Notes: generated by a model from the sequence alone, not told the origin. Shown: positions 9,389 through 18,972, counted from the stretch's first letter. The stretch is DNA of 64,000 bases from Wukongibacter sp050859025 (GCF_050859025.1 NZ_CP138200.1:3906001-3970000), one strand, 5' to 3'. Made by a program: numbers and translations.

Positions 9389-10486
9389 CTAAACAACACC
9401 TTCTTCTACAATAGCTATGGTAATCCCACCAAACCGAGTTTTTTTCATAATCACTTCACCGTCATCGGAGGCTATAAAGGCCACAGGTTCAGCAACGGCT
9501 CCAACCCCTATAGCTTTTTTAACAAAATCTGATGTTTCAAAATCTTTTTCGATCTTCCTTACTTCTTCTCTTTTAATAACAACTAAAGGAACTTTATAGT
9601 ATTTTGCTGCTTCTATTATTCCCTTTTCATTTTCCTTCACATCAATGGTCGCTATTCCCTTTATAGATAATTCACTTTTCTTTACTCTATCTAGTGAGAC
9701 CTTTATCGCCTCAATAATTTCACCCGATGATTTTCCTTTTCGACATCCAACGCCTATAATAAGGTTCCTAGGTCTTAAAACCACCTTATCCAAATTGTAT
9801 TTAGGAACTTTTATCTCATTAGTGATGTGTATAATGCCCTTTAAAGCTTCTAATTTTTCATTCATCTCAAGAACTCTAATATTCTCTGGCAATTTTAGAT
9901 CTATTTCTATCTGACTCAAAATTCCTACACTCTCACCGTTAACTATATGTGATGTGACCTTAGTTGCATCTTTTAGATTGTCAATACTTAGTCCGAGTTC
10001 CATTGCAAGCGTGTCTACTGCCAAGGATTTATTTACATCAGAGGCTGTGGTTATTACAGGATTACTATTTAATCTACTTGCTATATCCAGAGTGATTTCA
10101 TTTGCTCTTCCCATATGTCCAGATAATAGAGAAATTACATTTCTTCCCTTTTCATCCATAACAATAACAGCAGGGTCTATATCTTTACTCTTTAGATTAG
10201 GAGCTATAGACCTTACAACTATTCCAGTAGCCATAATGAATATTAAGCTTTTATATTTATTAAATATTTCCTCTATTAGCTCCTTGATACTCCCCTTTAT
10301 TATTTGTACTCTTTCTCCTGTAGGTTCAAATCTTTTGTTTATAAAGAGGACAGCATCTTCATACTCTCCTAAAAGCTTTAAACCAAGTTCCATTCCGCCT
10401 TTTGTGAGGGTAATAATGGCTCTATTCGCTTTTTGCTTTTCTAAATTCATGGCTGAAGTTTTTATCATATAATTTTGAAAGCTCAT
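9389..10486 (-). CDS. cbiG: Cobalt-precorrin-5A hydrolase
   Basis: Opens the delta-lactone of cobalt-precorrin-5A and releases acetaldehyde, a step unique to the anaerobic route. The N-terminal part carries IFIMATGIVVRSIAPNLKSKDIDPAVIVMDEKGRN and LLSGHMGRANEIT. The C-terminal CbiG/CobE domain starts near LIIGVGCRKGKSSGEII. The start is uncertain: ATG 10486 (6 nt after AGGTGA), GTG 10495 and ATG 10450 are all in frame and lie within the end of cbiF. Overlap with cbiF of 30-70 bp suggests coupling. Confidence 0.93.
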   Translation of the reverse strand: MSFQNYMIKTSAMNLEKQKANRAIITLTKGGMELGLKLLGEYEDAVLFINKRFEPTGERVQIIKGSIKELIEEIFNKYKSLIFIMATGIVVRSIAPNLKSKDIDPAVIVMDEKGRNVISLLSGHMGRANEITLDIASRLNSNPVITTASDVNKSLAVDTLAMELGLSIDNLKDATKVTSHIVNGESVGILSQIEIDLKLPENIRVLEMNEKLEALKGIIHITNEIKVPKYNLDKVVLRPRNLIIGVGCRKGKSSGEIIEAIKVSLDRVKKSELSIKGIATIDVKENEKGIIEAAKYYKVPLVVIKREEVRKIEKDFETSDFVKKAIGVGAVAEPVAFIASDDGEVIMKKTRFGGITIAIVEEGVV

Positions 10487-11180
10487 ATTTATCACCTAAA
10501 AAATCTCCTACTAATATTTGGGCAGTTTTAGTAATTCCCTCATCTTTAACCTTTTCAGCAATATCCCCTAAGGTTCCAATAACAATTTTTTGATCTTCCC
10601 ATGATGCTTTTTGAATTACTGCAATTGGTGTATCTATAGTATAGCTAGTCAGTAGCCTTTCTACTAACTTTTCTATCATATGAACTGAAAGGAATAGGCA
10701 CATTGTGGCTCTATGCTTTGCTAACTCTTCTATGCTTTCCTTTTCGGGTACAGGTGTTCTTCCTTCCATTCTAGTAAGTATTACTGTCTGAGTAACTCCA
10801 GGTAGTGTGAATTCCTTTTTAATTGCTGCAGCTGCAGCTACAAAAGAACTAACCCCTGGTATCACTTCATACTCAATTTCTCTCTCATCTAGCATATCCA
10901 TTTGTTCTCTTATTGCTCCATATATACTTGGATCTCCTGTATGAACCCTTGCAATTAATTTTCCTTCCTTTATGCCTCTTTCTATAACCTCTATAACCTC
11001 ATCTAGGGTCATAGAAGCACTATTATATACCTCAGCACTTTCTTTTCTGTTTGCCATTACTTCCTTATTAACCAGTGATCCAGCATAGATTATTATATCT
11101 GCTTGGGCTATTCGTTTTGCACCCTTAATTGTAATCAGTTCTGGATCTCCTGATCCAGCCCCTATAAAGTATACCTTCAT
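10422..11180 (-). CDS. cbiF: Cobalt-precorrin-4 C11-methyltransferase
   Basis: SAM methyltransferase that acts at C11. The 252-aa protein begins with YFIGAGSGDPELITIKG at residues 4-20 and contains IIYAGSLVNKEVM, HTGDPSIYGAIREQ and LPGVTQTVILTRMEGRTPVPE, the classical CbiF/CobM set. The ATG is preceded by GAGGAG. It follows cbiT by about 25 bp and overlaps cbiG. Confidence 0.96.
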   Translation of the reverse strand: MKVYFIGAGSGDPELITIKGAKRIAQADIIIYAGSLVNKEVMANRKESAEVYNSASMTLDEVIEVIERGIKEGKLIARVHTGDPSIYGAIREQMDMLDEREIEYEVIPGVSSFVAAAAAIKKEFTLPGVTQTVILTRMEGRTPVPEKESIEELAKHRATMCLFLSVHMIEKLVERLLTSYTIDTPIAVIQKASWEDQKIVIGTLGDIAEKVKDEGITKTAQILVGDFLGDKYELSKLYDKNFSHEFRKAKSE

Positions 11181-11204
11181 TTTATCTCCTCATTTCTATG
11201 ATTT

Positions 11205-11795
11205 CTACTTATGTGCTGACACTATATAAATAGGATTTAATCCTTCCATTAAGGTGTAATTACCAACGCTTCTCCCCTTAGCTACTGACAAAGAAATGAC
11301 ATCTATATTGGCATAATCTAATTCCTTCAGTAGCTTTGTGGACTCATATAAGGTTTCTATAGTTATAGAGTTTATAACTACTATTCCCTTATCATTTAGT
11401 TTTTCTTTACATAGGATTAAAATTTCCTTAAGTTCTCCCCCATTGCCTCCGATAAAAGCTCTATCAAAGGAATCAATACTCTTTAATGCCTCAGCGGCCT
11501 TACTATGAATTATATCAATATTATTTAGATTAAATTTTTCTGCATTCTGTTTTATTAATTGAACACCCTCAGCATTTCTCTCTATAGCCGTTACCTCACC
11601 CGAGGAGCAAATTAATGCCGCTTCAATTGAAACTGATCCTGTTCCAGCCCCTATATCAACTACATGTAAATCACTTTTAAGTCTCATCTTAGATATTGAA
11701 ACTGCTCTTATTTCTTCCTTTGTCATAGGCACCTTGCCCCTTATGAAAAGTTCATCTGGTAAGCCCGGTGTACTAAATTTCCAATCTATCATCAT
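11205..11795 (-). CDS. cbiT: Cobalt-precorrin-6B C15-methyltransferase (decarboxylating)
   Basis: Class I methyltransferase that methylates C15 and decarboxylates the C12 acetate. The DxGxGxG motif reads VVDIGAGTGSVSIEA, and PMTKEEIRAVSISKMRL just before it is typical of CbiT. FDRAFIGGNGGELKEIL is the conserved loop. The protein is about 196 aa. I placed the start at ATG 11795, 6-7 nt after GGTGGTGA; the ATG of the next codon is equally possible. The gene overlaps the end of cbiE by about 20 bp. CbiE and CbiT are one polypeptide (CobL) in aerobic producers. Confidence 0.94.
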   Translation of the reverse strand: MMIDWKFSTPGLPDELFIRGKVPMTKEEIRAVSISKMRLKSDLHVVDIGAGTGSVSIEAALICSSGEVTAIERNAEGVQLIKQNAEKFNLNNIDIIHSKAAEALKSIDSFDRAFIGGNGGELKEILILCKEKLNDKGIVVINSITIETLYESTKLLKELDYANIDVISLSVAKGRSVGNYTLMEGLNPIYIVSAHK

Positions 11796-12408
11796 TTTCA
11801 ATCACCACCACAGACATTTGAATATCTATCATTTTTGAAACATTTTCACAGGAATCAATGATGATTCTTTCATTCTCATATGATAGATTCTCTCCAACTA
11901 TCATTCTCTTATTTCTAATTCCTTCTTTTAATAACATATCTGCAATTTTTGAGGGAGAATTTTTGTTATCAGTCAGTAAAACCACACTATCATACTTTTT
12001 AACTATACTAATAACATCCAGTTCTCTTCCATGAACACTACCTACAAATGAGTCGTGCCAACTTCTATTGGTTTTACCCATTAGATATTGGAATGAGCTT
12101 ATTCCTGGAATCACTTCCATTTCCTCGTCATTAAAATGCTTTTTCATATAATTAAGCATACTATAGAATCCAGTATCTCCCGATAATAGCAATGATATTT
12201 TTCTATTTTCTCTATTTTCTTTAATATATCTAATAATTTTACTAAGCTTCGAATCTATATAGATAAGCTCTTTACCTCTATCTTCAAAGTCCTTTAAAAT
12301 CCTTTTTCCACCTATTAGAACATCACTCTTTTCAATAGTTCTTAAGGTGATAGGCAAAACATAGTCCCTATGGCCAGGTCCCATACCTAAAATATAAACT
12401 TTATTCAT
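11773..12408 (-). CDS. cbiE: Cobalt-precorrin-6B (C5) methyltransferase
   Basis: SAM methyltransferase partner of CbiT that acts at C5. The 211-aa protein has VYILGMGPGHRDYVLP at residues 4-19, VLIGGKRILKDF, LLSGDTGFYSMLNYM and EVIPGISSFQYLMG, all in the expected order. The ATG overlaps the cbiD stop as TGATG with GGAGGA upstream, so it is translationally coupled. Confidence 0.94.
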   Translation of the reverse strand: MNKVYILGMGPGHRDYVLPITLRTIEKSDVLIGGKRILKDFEDRGKELIYIDSKLSKIIRYIKENRENRKISLLLSGDTGFYSMLNYMKKHFNDEEMEVIPGISSFQYLMGKTNRSWHDSFVGSVHGRELDVISIVKKYDSVVLLTDNKNSPSKIADMLLKEGIRNKRMIVGENLSYENERIIIDSCENVSKMIDIQMSVVVIENDDRLEI

Positions 12409-13526
12409 CAGAATTCCTCCAAAATCGCCTTAGCACTCTCACCCATTGCCAGAAGGCCCTTTTCCATAGAACACATCACTACTCCCACTTCAAGTTCTCC
12501 ATGAGTATAGGATAGACATCTTTCTTCAGCCTGCTGGCATAATATTCTATATATTTCACCATAATTGTAACCTTCTAATATATTAACTACTCCCTCTGTT
12601 GTGACACAATCAAAGACCTTTTCTATTATTTCTTTTGGAGCCCCCATCAGTGCCAGATTAGCAGCTATTATTTCTAGTCTAGCATCCGCGACCTTGCTGT
12701 GGGTGTTAAATATCCCCCCCGCAAGTTTAACAAGCTTGCCAATATGGCCAACAATTAATGCCTTTTTTATGTTATTTTCAATACATTTATTGAGCATAAA
12801 TCCAATAAAGTTACTGGTTTTTAGAATCTGAGATTTATCTATTCCAAATATCTTTATGGCATATTCTTCTCCATAATTTCCAGGAACTAAGACTATTCTG
12901 TCAACGCCACCTTTAACAGCCATATTCAACTCTATAGCAAGGGATTCCTTGAAGGCTTCGTCGGACATGGGTTCAACTATACCACTTGTACCTAAAATTG
13001 ATATTCCACCTAATATGCCTAACTTTGGATTAAAGGTCTTTTTCGCAATTTTTTCACCCTTTGGTACAGATATTGTAATAATTGCACCCTTACCCCCTGG
13101 TAAAACCTTTGAAATCTCATTTCTTATCATTTTCCGAGGAACCGGATTAATAGCTGGCTCTCCTACAGGAACATATAATCCTGGCTTGGTAACCTGTCCT
13201 ACACCTTCACCGCCTTTTAGAATTATGTCTGTATTATCAGTGATTTCAACCCTAGCACCTATCAAAATCCCATGAGTTATGTCAGGATCATCACCTGCAT
13301 CCTTTTTAATGTAGCAGGATGCAGCCCTACCTTCAAAGTCAATAGTCGGGTCTATAACCTCTAATGTTAGCTTCCATCCCTTGGGAGTTTCTATATCTAT
13401 ATTCTTTATAATCTCATTTTGGATAGCCATATAAGCAGCAGCCTTTGAAGCAGCTGCAGCACATGAACCAGTGGTATATCCATATCTCATTTTTTTACCA
13501 TCTTTTACAACATATTTATCTAACAC
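12408..13526 (-). CDS. cbiD: Cobalt-precorrin-5B C1-methyltransferase
   Basis: SAM-dependent C1 methylation specific to the anaerobic pathway. The 372-aa protein has the signature RYGYTTGSCAAAASKAA at about residues 14-30, followed by GGEGVGQVTKPGL and a glycine-rich GGISILGTSGIVEPMSDEA segment. The start GTG at 13526 follows AGAGGT. About 200 bp without a gene separates it from cbiC; this gap holds an inverted-repeat element described separately. Confidence 0.95.
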   Translation of the reverse strand: MLDKYVVKDGKKMRYGYTTGSCAAAASKAAAYMAIQNEIIKNIDIETPKGWKLTLEVIDPTIDFEGRAASCYIKKDAGDDPDITHGILIGARVEITDNTDIILKGGEGVGQVTKPGLYVPVGEPAINPVPRKMIRNEISKVLPGGKGAIITISVPKGEKIAKKTFNPKLGILGGISILGTSGIVEPMSDEAFKESLAIELNMAVKGGVDRIVLVPGNYGEEYAIKIFGIDKSQILKTSNFIGFMLNKCIENNIKKALIVGHIGKLVKLAGGIFNTHSKVADARLEIIAANLALMGAPKEIIEKVFDCVTTEGVVNILEGYNYGEIYRILCQQAEERCLSYTHGELEVGVVMCSMEKGLLAMGESAKAILEEF

Positions 13527-13564
13527 AATATTACCTCTTTTATATTAGTTTAGTGCCGAGCACG

Positions 13565-13703
13565 TAGCATCACAGTCTAACACTGTAATTACAAAAGTAA
13601 CACTCTATACATTTTGCATACTCCACTTATAACTTGCCCAAATTAACTAGCCTAGCTAGTTAATCATATATTTAGACTGTGTAGTATTCAAGAAGTGATG
13701 CTA
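13565..13703 (+). repeat. Inverted-repeat element between cbiC and cbiD
   Basis: A 16-nt left arm (13565-13580) pairs with two blocks on the right, 13672-13681 and 13695-13703, separated by a 13-nt insertion. Between them lies a second palindrome, TAACTAG...CTAGTTA, at about 13643-13662. The element fills the only sizeable gap between cbiC and cbiD. It has no T-run on the operon strand, so I do not call it a terminator. Possible identities are a MITE, a processing hairpin or an unrecognised RNA motif. Confidence 0.5.
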
Positions 13704-13727
13704 TAGGAACTAGTTAGACAGGTTAAA

Positions 13728-14354
13728 TTAATCAATCATATAAAGAATAGCATTTATTATTGCAGCAGCCACGTTGCTACCACCCTTTCTTCCTCTTGTA
13801 AGAATATAGGGTACATCTACCTTCAACAGCTCTTCCTTTGATTCAGCAGCTCCCACAAAGCCTACTGGAACTCCAACTACTAATGAAGGTCTTGCTTTCC
13901 CTTCATTTATCTGCTTTATCAATTCAAAAAGTGCTGTAGGTGCATTCCCAATTACAAATATACCATCAGGATTTTCTTCTACGGCCTTTCTCATAGCAAC
14001 AATTGACCTTGTAATCCCCTCTTCCTTAGCTTTCTTTGCAACATCATCATCGGAAACGAAGTTTAAAACTTTTCCCCCATACTCCGCTAATCTTCTCTTG
14101 TTTATACCTGACAGTGCCATTTTAGTATCTGTATAGATGTTCTTTCCATCTAGAATTGCTTTTTTAGCTCTATCAATAGCACCTTCATTTATGATTGTGA
14201 TATCTGCAAACTGAAAATCAGCTGTAGTATGAATAACTCTCTTTACTACCTTGCCTATATCTTCCGGAAAGGTTTTTTCACCTAACTCTTCTGTTATTAT
14301 TTCAAAGCTTCTTTTCTCAATCTCATAGGGGTTTTTTATATAATTCTGCATCAT
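13728..14354 (-). CDS. cbiC: Cobalt-precorrin-8 methylmutase
   Basis: Moves the C11 methyl group to C12, giving cobyrinate. The 208-aa protein has the catalytic histidine H42 in VKRVIHTTADFQFADI and the late segment GNAPTALFELI followed by VVGVPVGFVGAAESKE and LTRGRKGGSNVAAA, all conserved in CbiC/CobH. Start ATG 14354 follows GGAGAG. It lies 12 bp after the PduX-like kinase. Confidence 0.95.
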   Translation of the reverse strand: MMQNYIKNPYEIEKRSFEIITEELGEKTFPEDIGKVVKRVIHTTADFQFADITIINEGAIDRAKKAILDGKNIYTDTKMALSGINKRRLAEYGGKVLNFVSDDDVAKKAKEEGITRSIVAMRKAVEENPDGIFVIGNAPTALFELIKQINEGKARPSLVVGVPVGFVGAAESKEELLKVDVPYILTRGRKGGSNVAAAIINAILYMID

Positions 14355-14366
14355 ATCTCTCCTTAT

Positions 14367-15242
14367 TTAAATTATTTTAACTCCACCCTTTATCATATTA
14401 ACTGTATACACCTTAGTATATTCTTTAGTTATATTTTTTTGATTAAACAAGTATTTCAACCTATCAACATCTAGGCTCTTCTCATCATATAATATTCCCA
14501 CAACAGTTCCACTATGGGCTACGTTTATACCATAGGCACCCTGACCTAAGGATACATCTATTATCTCATGGAGCATTGGCTTGAATAGAATTTTCTGGTT
14601 AGCCATCGAGCTTAAAGTAACGACTTCTCCCAGAAGCTTCCTATCCTTTTTATTACATGAGGTTTTAAAGAGTTCATAAGCCCTTTCTATTAGCTTCTTA
14701 TTTTCGTATCTGATCGTTGAATAATCCTTCTTTCTAAACTCTTCTGTATCTACAATGTCATCAAGCTCTAAAACTAAAATCTTCATCTTAGGAATCCAAT
14801 CATAATTTTCTACAATTCTTCCATTTATATGATCAAATAATGTAAGTTTATCAAATATAGTGCTGTCTGTAGGTTCAATTTTACAGCACAGCTCAGCAAG
14901 TAGCTTAGGATTCATTTTCTTTCCCAAAAGCTTTGCCACAGCTACTATTGTTGCTGCAATATCTGCTGTACTGCTAGCCATCCCCTTTGCTATTGGTATA
15001 TTAGAATCTATTTTCATAGAAATATTCTCTACATCATTGTACCGTACCTCAAAGTATTCAAGAGTCTTTTTAAAAGCCAATAAAGCCTTTGGCCTATTCG
15101 TGATAGTTTTTGCGTGTTTTTCCAACTCTAAAGTGACCTCTGAAAAAACATCAATGGGAAGAGATATTAATTTTTCCCCATCTCCAATTACTCCTTGAAT
15201 TAACTCCCCACACGAAGCAGGACATTTAACTTTAACCTTCAT
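14367..15242 (-). CDS. pduX: GHMP-family L-threonine kinase (PduX-like)
   Basis: Predicted to phosphorylate L-threonine to L-threonine-O-3-phosphate, the substrate of CobD in making the aminopropanol linker. The 291-aa protein begins with CPASCGELIQGVIGDGEKLIS, has the GHMP glycine-rich ATP loop PIAKGMASSTADIAA at about 83-97 and the C-terminal GAYGINVAHSGTVVGILYDE. It overlaps the end of cobD by 11 bp, which fits the pathway. The kinase family is certain; the threonine substrate is inferred from the neighbour and from PduX of Salmonella. Confidence 0.88.
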   Translation of the reverse strand: MKVKVKCPASCGELIQGVIGDGEKLISLPIDVFSEVTLELEKHAKTITNRPKALLAFKKTLEYFEVRYNDVENISMKIDSNIPIAKGMASSTADIAATIVAVAKLLGKKMNPKLLAELCCKIEPTDSTIFDKLTLFDHINGRIVENYDWIPKMKILVLELDDIVDTEEFRKKDYSTIRYENKKLIERAYELFKTSCNKKDRKLLGEVVTLSSMANQKILFKPMLHEIIDVSLGQGAYGINVAHSGTVVGILYDEKSLDVDRLKYLFNQKNITKEYTKVYTVNMIKGGVKII

Positions 15243-16317
15243 ACACTACCTCTCTTAAAGTCTTAATTAATTTCTCATTTGACTCTCTATCCTTTATTGC
15301 TACCCTAAAAAAACTACTATCTAGATTTATATAATTATCACATTGTCGGATTAATATTTTCTTACGAATTAACTCAAGCCTCAAATCTATTATCTTCTCA
15401 TTAGTTAGCTTGAAGAAAATATAATTTGCATGAGGCTTAAATACTTCTATCTCTTTAATCTCTTTGAGCTTTTCATACATGTAAGTTCTTTCATTTTTGA
15501 AAAATTCTTTACTTTTATTAATGTAATCTCTATCGCCAAGTAAAATTTCTCCTGATATGGCTGCAAGTCCATTTATTGTCCAAGGCTCTTTTTTATCTAT
15601 TATACTTTCTTTTATTTTTAAGTTTGACATCAATCCATATCCCAATCTTAAACCGGGTATTGCAAAAAACTTAGTCAATGCCTTTATTATGAATAGATTA
15701 TCATAATCCTCTAGATATTCCATTAAACTATTTCCTTCTTCATAATCAACGAACTCAATAAAAGCCTCATCTAGCATAAGCTTTATTCCCTTACTTCTAC
15801 ACTTATTTAATACTTCAAGTAATACTACTTTTTCGATAATTTGACCAGTTGGATTATTCGGATTACATATTACTACAAAATCAATATCTCCATCTAGTCT
15901 TTCAAGAAATTCTTTTTTGTCAATCTTAAAATCATTACTGTATTTCAAATGGTAGTACTCTATATCACTTCCTGCCCTTCTTAATGCCCTTTCATATTCC
16001 AAAAATGTTGGTGCCAATAGCAACGCCTTACTAGGCTTTGCAGCTTCAACTATTTGAAAAATTATTTCGGTAGCTCCGTTCCCCGGTATAACAAATTTTT
16101 CATCAATATTATTATACCTAGCTATAGCCGACACAAGCTCCTTATAGTCTGGGTCTGGATAATTCTCAATTACATCTATCCTAGACATTATTTTTTCTTT
16201 AAATTTACTAGGAATTCCAAGGGGATTAATATTAGCACTATAATCAAGAATTTCTTTTTCCTCTATACCATATTTTTTTGCGATTTCATATATATTTCCC
16301 CCATGCTTTGCTTTCAA
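15232..16317 (-). CDS. cobD: Threonine-phosphate decarboxylase
   Basis: PLP enzyme that makes (R)-1-amino-2-propanol phosphate, which is attached to the corrin ring by CbiB. The 361-aa protein begins with KHGGNIYEIAKKYG and has YSANINPLGIP, CNPNNPTGQ near 151-159 and the PLP lysine K216 in ALTKFFAIPGLRLGYG. The start is TTG at 16317, 8 nt after AAAAGGAG. The zinc-binding C-terminal extension seen in some CobD proteins is absent. A 160-bp gap with an inverted repeat separates it from cbiB. Confidence 0.95.
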   Translation of the reverse strand: MKAKHGGNIYEIAKKYGIEEKEILDYSANINPLGIPSKFKEKIMSRIDVIENYPDPDYKELVSAIARYNNIDEKFVIPGNGATEIIFQIVEAAKPSKALLLAPTFLEYERALRRAGSDIEYYHLKYSNDFKIDKKEFLERLDGDIDFVVICNPNNPTGQIIEKVVLLEVLNKCRSKGIKLMLDEAFIEFVDYEEGNSLMEYLEDYDNLFIIKALTKFFAIPGLRLGYGLMSNLKIKESIIDKKEPWTINGLAAISGEILLGDRDYINKSKEFFKNERTYMYEKLKEIKEIEVFKPHANYIFFKLTNEKIIDLRLELIRKKILIRQCDNYINLDSSFFRVAIKDRESNEKLIKTLREVVYEG

Positions 16318-16347
16318 GGTTATCTCTCCTTTTCTGAGCGATGCTTA

Positions 16348-16459
16348 TTATTTCAATGCTGTTAATACAGAATTCTTACATCAAGCCTTTTAATTCAAAA
16401 TCAATCTAATAGCTAAAGTTAATGTTGCAGTTTAACTGCAGAGAACTACATTGAAATAA
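16348..16459 (+). repeat. Inverted-repeat element between cbiB and cobD
   Basis: A 112-bp segment bounded by a perfect 11-bp inverted repeat, TTATTTCAATG (16348-16358) and CATTGAAATAA (16449-16459). A GCAGTTTAACTGC palindrome lies inside it. It fills the gap between cbiB and cobD in an otherwise tightly packed gene run. No coding potential is visible. Confidence 0.5.
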
Positions 16460-16480
16460 CTAGATTTTAAGCTTAAAGTT

Positions 16481-17434
16481 TTACATTAACCTTAATAGAC
16501 AATACTTAATAATGCCAAATAAACAAATACCTAAAACCGATGCAGCATACATTATCTTTATAGCTCTATTTATATCTTCAAAATCTAATTCCCTATTTTT
16601 ATCTCCAATGGTGGGCTTATACACTGATTTTCCAAAGTAGATATTCGTTCCACCAAGCTGGATGTTTAATGCTCCTGCTACGGCTCCTTCTGGGTATGCA
16701 CAATTAGGGCTGCTGTGATTTTTTCTGTCTCTAAGTAGTATTTTAAAGGAATTCTTATAGTCAAGCTTTAATGTTATAGATGCTAATACAATTAATATCC
16801 CCGTTAACCTAGCAGGTATAAAGTTTGCTACATCATCTATCTTTGCCGAGGCCCAGCCAAAGTCCTTATATTTGTCATTTTTATATCCAACCATTGAATC
16901 TAAAGTATTTATAGCTTTATATGCCATTCCCAAAGGAGCTCCACCAATAAATATATAAAATAATGGAGCTATTATTCCATCTGCAGAATTTTCAGCCACA
17001 GTTTCAACAGTCGCCCTAGTAATTTCTCCAGCATCTAGACAGCTTGTATCTCTTCCAACTATATAGGATAAGAACTTTCTAGCCTTTAAAATATCTCCTT
17101 CCACTAGGGGATAGTAAACCTTTCTACTTTCCTTAGCTAAGCTTTTAGCAGCTAAAATTTGAAATATCATAAATATTTCAACTATATTTGCCAAAACAAT
17201 AGAATACTTTTTCAGAAAATATAGTATTGAAAATGTTACCAAATAAGTACCTGATATTATAACAATGGCTAATATTACTCCACCAACCCTTGCTTTCTTA
17301 TCCTCGTCAAAATAACCTCTTAAAAGCTTTTCCACTCTACTTATACTTTTACCGATAAATATAATTGGATGAGGCATCCAATAAGGATCACCAAAAATTA
17401 TATCCAAAAAGTATCCTATAAATATGAGTTCCAT
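16481..17434 (-). CDS. cbiB: Adenosylcobinamide-phosphate synthase
   Basis: Membrane enzyme that joins adenosylcobyric acid to aminopropanol (phosphate). The 317-aa protein has several hydrophobic helices, an early FGDPYWMPHPIIFIGKSIS segment, RDTSCLDAGEITRATVETVAENSADGIIAPLFY and the late CAYPEGAVAGALNIQLGG, which are all CbiB/CobD-type signatures. ATG 17434 lies 2 bp after the cbiP stop. It provides the acceptor for CobU and CobS encoded upstream. Confidence 0.95.
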   Translation of the reverse strand: MELIFIGYFLDIIFGDPYWMPHPIIFIGKSISRVEKLLRGYFDEDKKARVGGVILAIVIISGTYLVTFSILYFLKKYSIVLANIVEIFMIFQILAAKSLAKESRKVYYPLVEGDILKARKFLSYIVGRDTSCLDAGEITRATVETVAENSADGIIAPLFYIFIGGAPLGMAYKAINTLDSMVGYKNDKYKDFGWASAKIDDVANFIPARLTGILIVLASITLKLDYKNSFKILLRDRKNHSSPNCAYPEGAVAGALNIQLGGTNIYFGKSVYKPTIGDKNRELDFEDINRAIKIMYAASVLGICLFGIIKYCLLRLM

Positions 17435-17436
17435 AC

Positions 17437-18972
17437 TTAATCACCATTTACAATTTCATATATTTTGTCCATGTCTACATTTTCTCTAACAATTTTAGCT
17501 AGCTTTTTATACTCTCTTTCCTTAAATTCATCGAAGCTATCTATACCACTATTTATATTTCCAAGACCCTTTTCTTCTCTAATTCTATTTAATATTTCTC
17601 TTGTGAAACCTATATTATCAAAAACACCGTGGATATAGGTTCCAAATACATTTCCTTTTTCATTTATTCCCCCATCTAAAACCTCTACATCATCCTCCAG
17701 TCTTTTTGTAATTTTTAAAAACGGGGATGTTCCATCTAGAAGATTCGTTTGTCCCATGTGTATCTCATAACCCTTAACCATATGGCTTGCTATATCACTT
17801 AAAAAGCCATTCTCAAAATTTATAGTTTCACCTTCAATTTGAGTTGTCGTTTTAATCTCTTCAAAAACTGTCTCAGCATTTAATAAGCCTAATCCATTTA
17901 TTTCATCTACTTCACTTTCTGTACCATGAGGGTCCTTTATAGTCCTTCCTAGTATCTGAAATCCACCACAAATACCAACTATAATTTTGCCTGATTTATG
18001 TAATCTTAGGATTTGCTCTTCAAGTCCAGAGTTTCTAAGATACATCAAATCTTCAATGGTATTTTTTGATCCTGGAATTATTAATATATCAGGTTTTCCT
18101 ATACTTTCTCCCCTCATAACATATCTTAGGCTAACATCCTCTTGGGTCTCAAAAACATTGAAATCTGTAAAATTTGAAACATGGGGTAAATATAATACCT
18201 CTACACTTATTTCTTTCTTACCCTCTTCTCTCCTTCTAAATCTTTCCGCTAAACTATCCTCATCTTCTATTTGAACATCAGTATATGGTATTACACCTAA
18301 AACAGGAATATTAATTAAGTCCTCTAGCATTTTTATTCCAGGTTTAAGTATTTCTACATCACCTCTAAATTTGTTAATTATAACACCCTTTACCCTTTTT
18401 CTCTCTTCTTCACTCAAAAGCATTATAGTTCCATAAATAGAAGCAAATACACCACCTCTATCAATGTCTCCAACTATTATAACTGGAGAATCTGATATCT
18501 CTGCCATTCCCATGTTCACTAAATCATTTTCCCTAAGATTTATTTCTGCAGGGCTGCCGGCTCCCTCTAAAACTACTATATCGTTCTGTGCTGAAAGCTT
18601 TTCATATGTCTCTTTTACTAGCTGCTTCAATTTAGGCTTAAAGTTATGATATTCCATAGCAGAAAGATTATCATAAACCTTACCATTTAAAATAACCTGA
18701 CATTTTTTATCTGTAGTTGGCTTGAGTAATATGGGATTCATCAGTACAGAAGGCTTTATTCCGCTTGCCTCTGCCTGAACTACCTGAGCGCGTCCCATTT
18801 CTAAGCCTTTTTCGGTTATAAAGGAGTTAAGAGCCATATTTTGAGATTTAAATGGAGCCACCTTATATCCATCTTCTTTAAATATTCTACAAAATGCAGC
18901 TGTTAATATACTTTTTCCCACGGAGGAAGCTGTTCCCTGCATCATTATTGACTTATTCTTCACCTTAAGCAC
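17437..18972 (-). CDS. cbiP: Cobyric acid synthase
   Basis: Glutamine- and ATP-dependent amidation of the b, d, e and g carboxylates of adenosylcobyrinate a,c-diamide. The 511-aa protein has a P-loop MQGTASSVGKS near residues 11-21, GDIDRGGVFASIYG, and a class I glutamine amidotransferase domain in the second half with the nucleophile in IVGICGGFQILG. The start is GTG 18972 inside the end of cbiA (8-bp overlap), or possibly GTG three codons later. Confidence 0.95.
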   Translation of the reverse strand: MLKVKNKSIMMQGTASSVGKSILTAAFCRIFKEDGYKVAPFKSQNMALNSFITEKGLEMGRAQVVQAEASGIKPSVLMNPILLKPTTDKKCQVILNGKVYDNLSAMEYHNFKPKLKQLVKETYEKLSAQNDIVVLEGAGSPAEINLRENDLVNMGMAEISDSPVIIVGDIDRGGVFASIYGTIMLLSEEERKRVKGVIINKFRGDVEILKPGIKMLEDLINIPVLGVIPYTDVQIEDEDSLAERFRRREEGKKEISVEVLYLPHVSNFTDFNVFETQEDVSLRYVMRGESIGKPDILIIPGSKNTIEDLMYLRNSGLEEQILRLHKSGKIIVGICGGFQILGRTIKDPHGTESEVDEINGLGLLNAETVFEEIKTTTQIEGETINFENGFLSDIASHMVKGYEIHMGQTNLLDGTSPFLKITKRLEDDVEVLDGGINEKGNVFGTYIHGVFDNIGFTREILNRIREEKGLGNINSGIDSFDEFKEREYKKLAKIVRENVDMDKIYEIVNGD

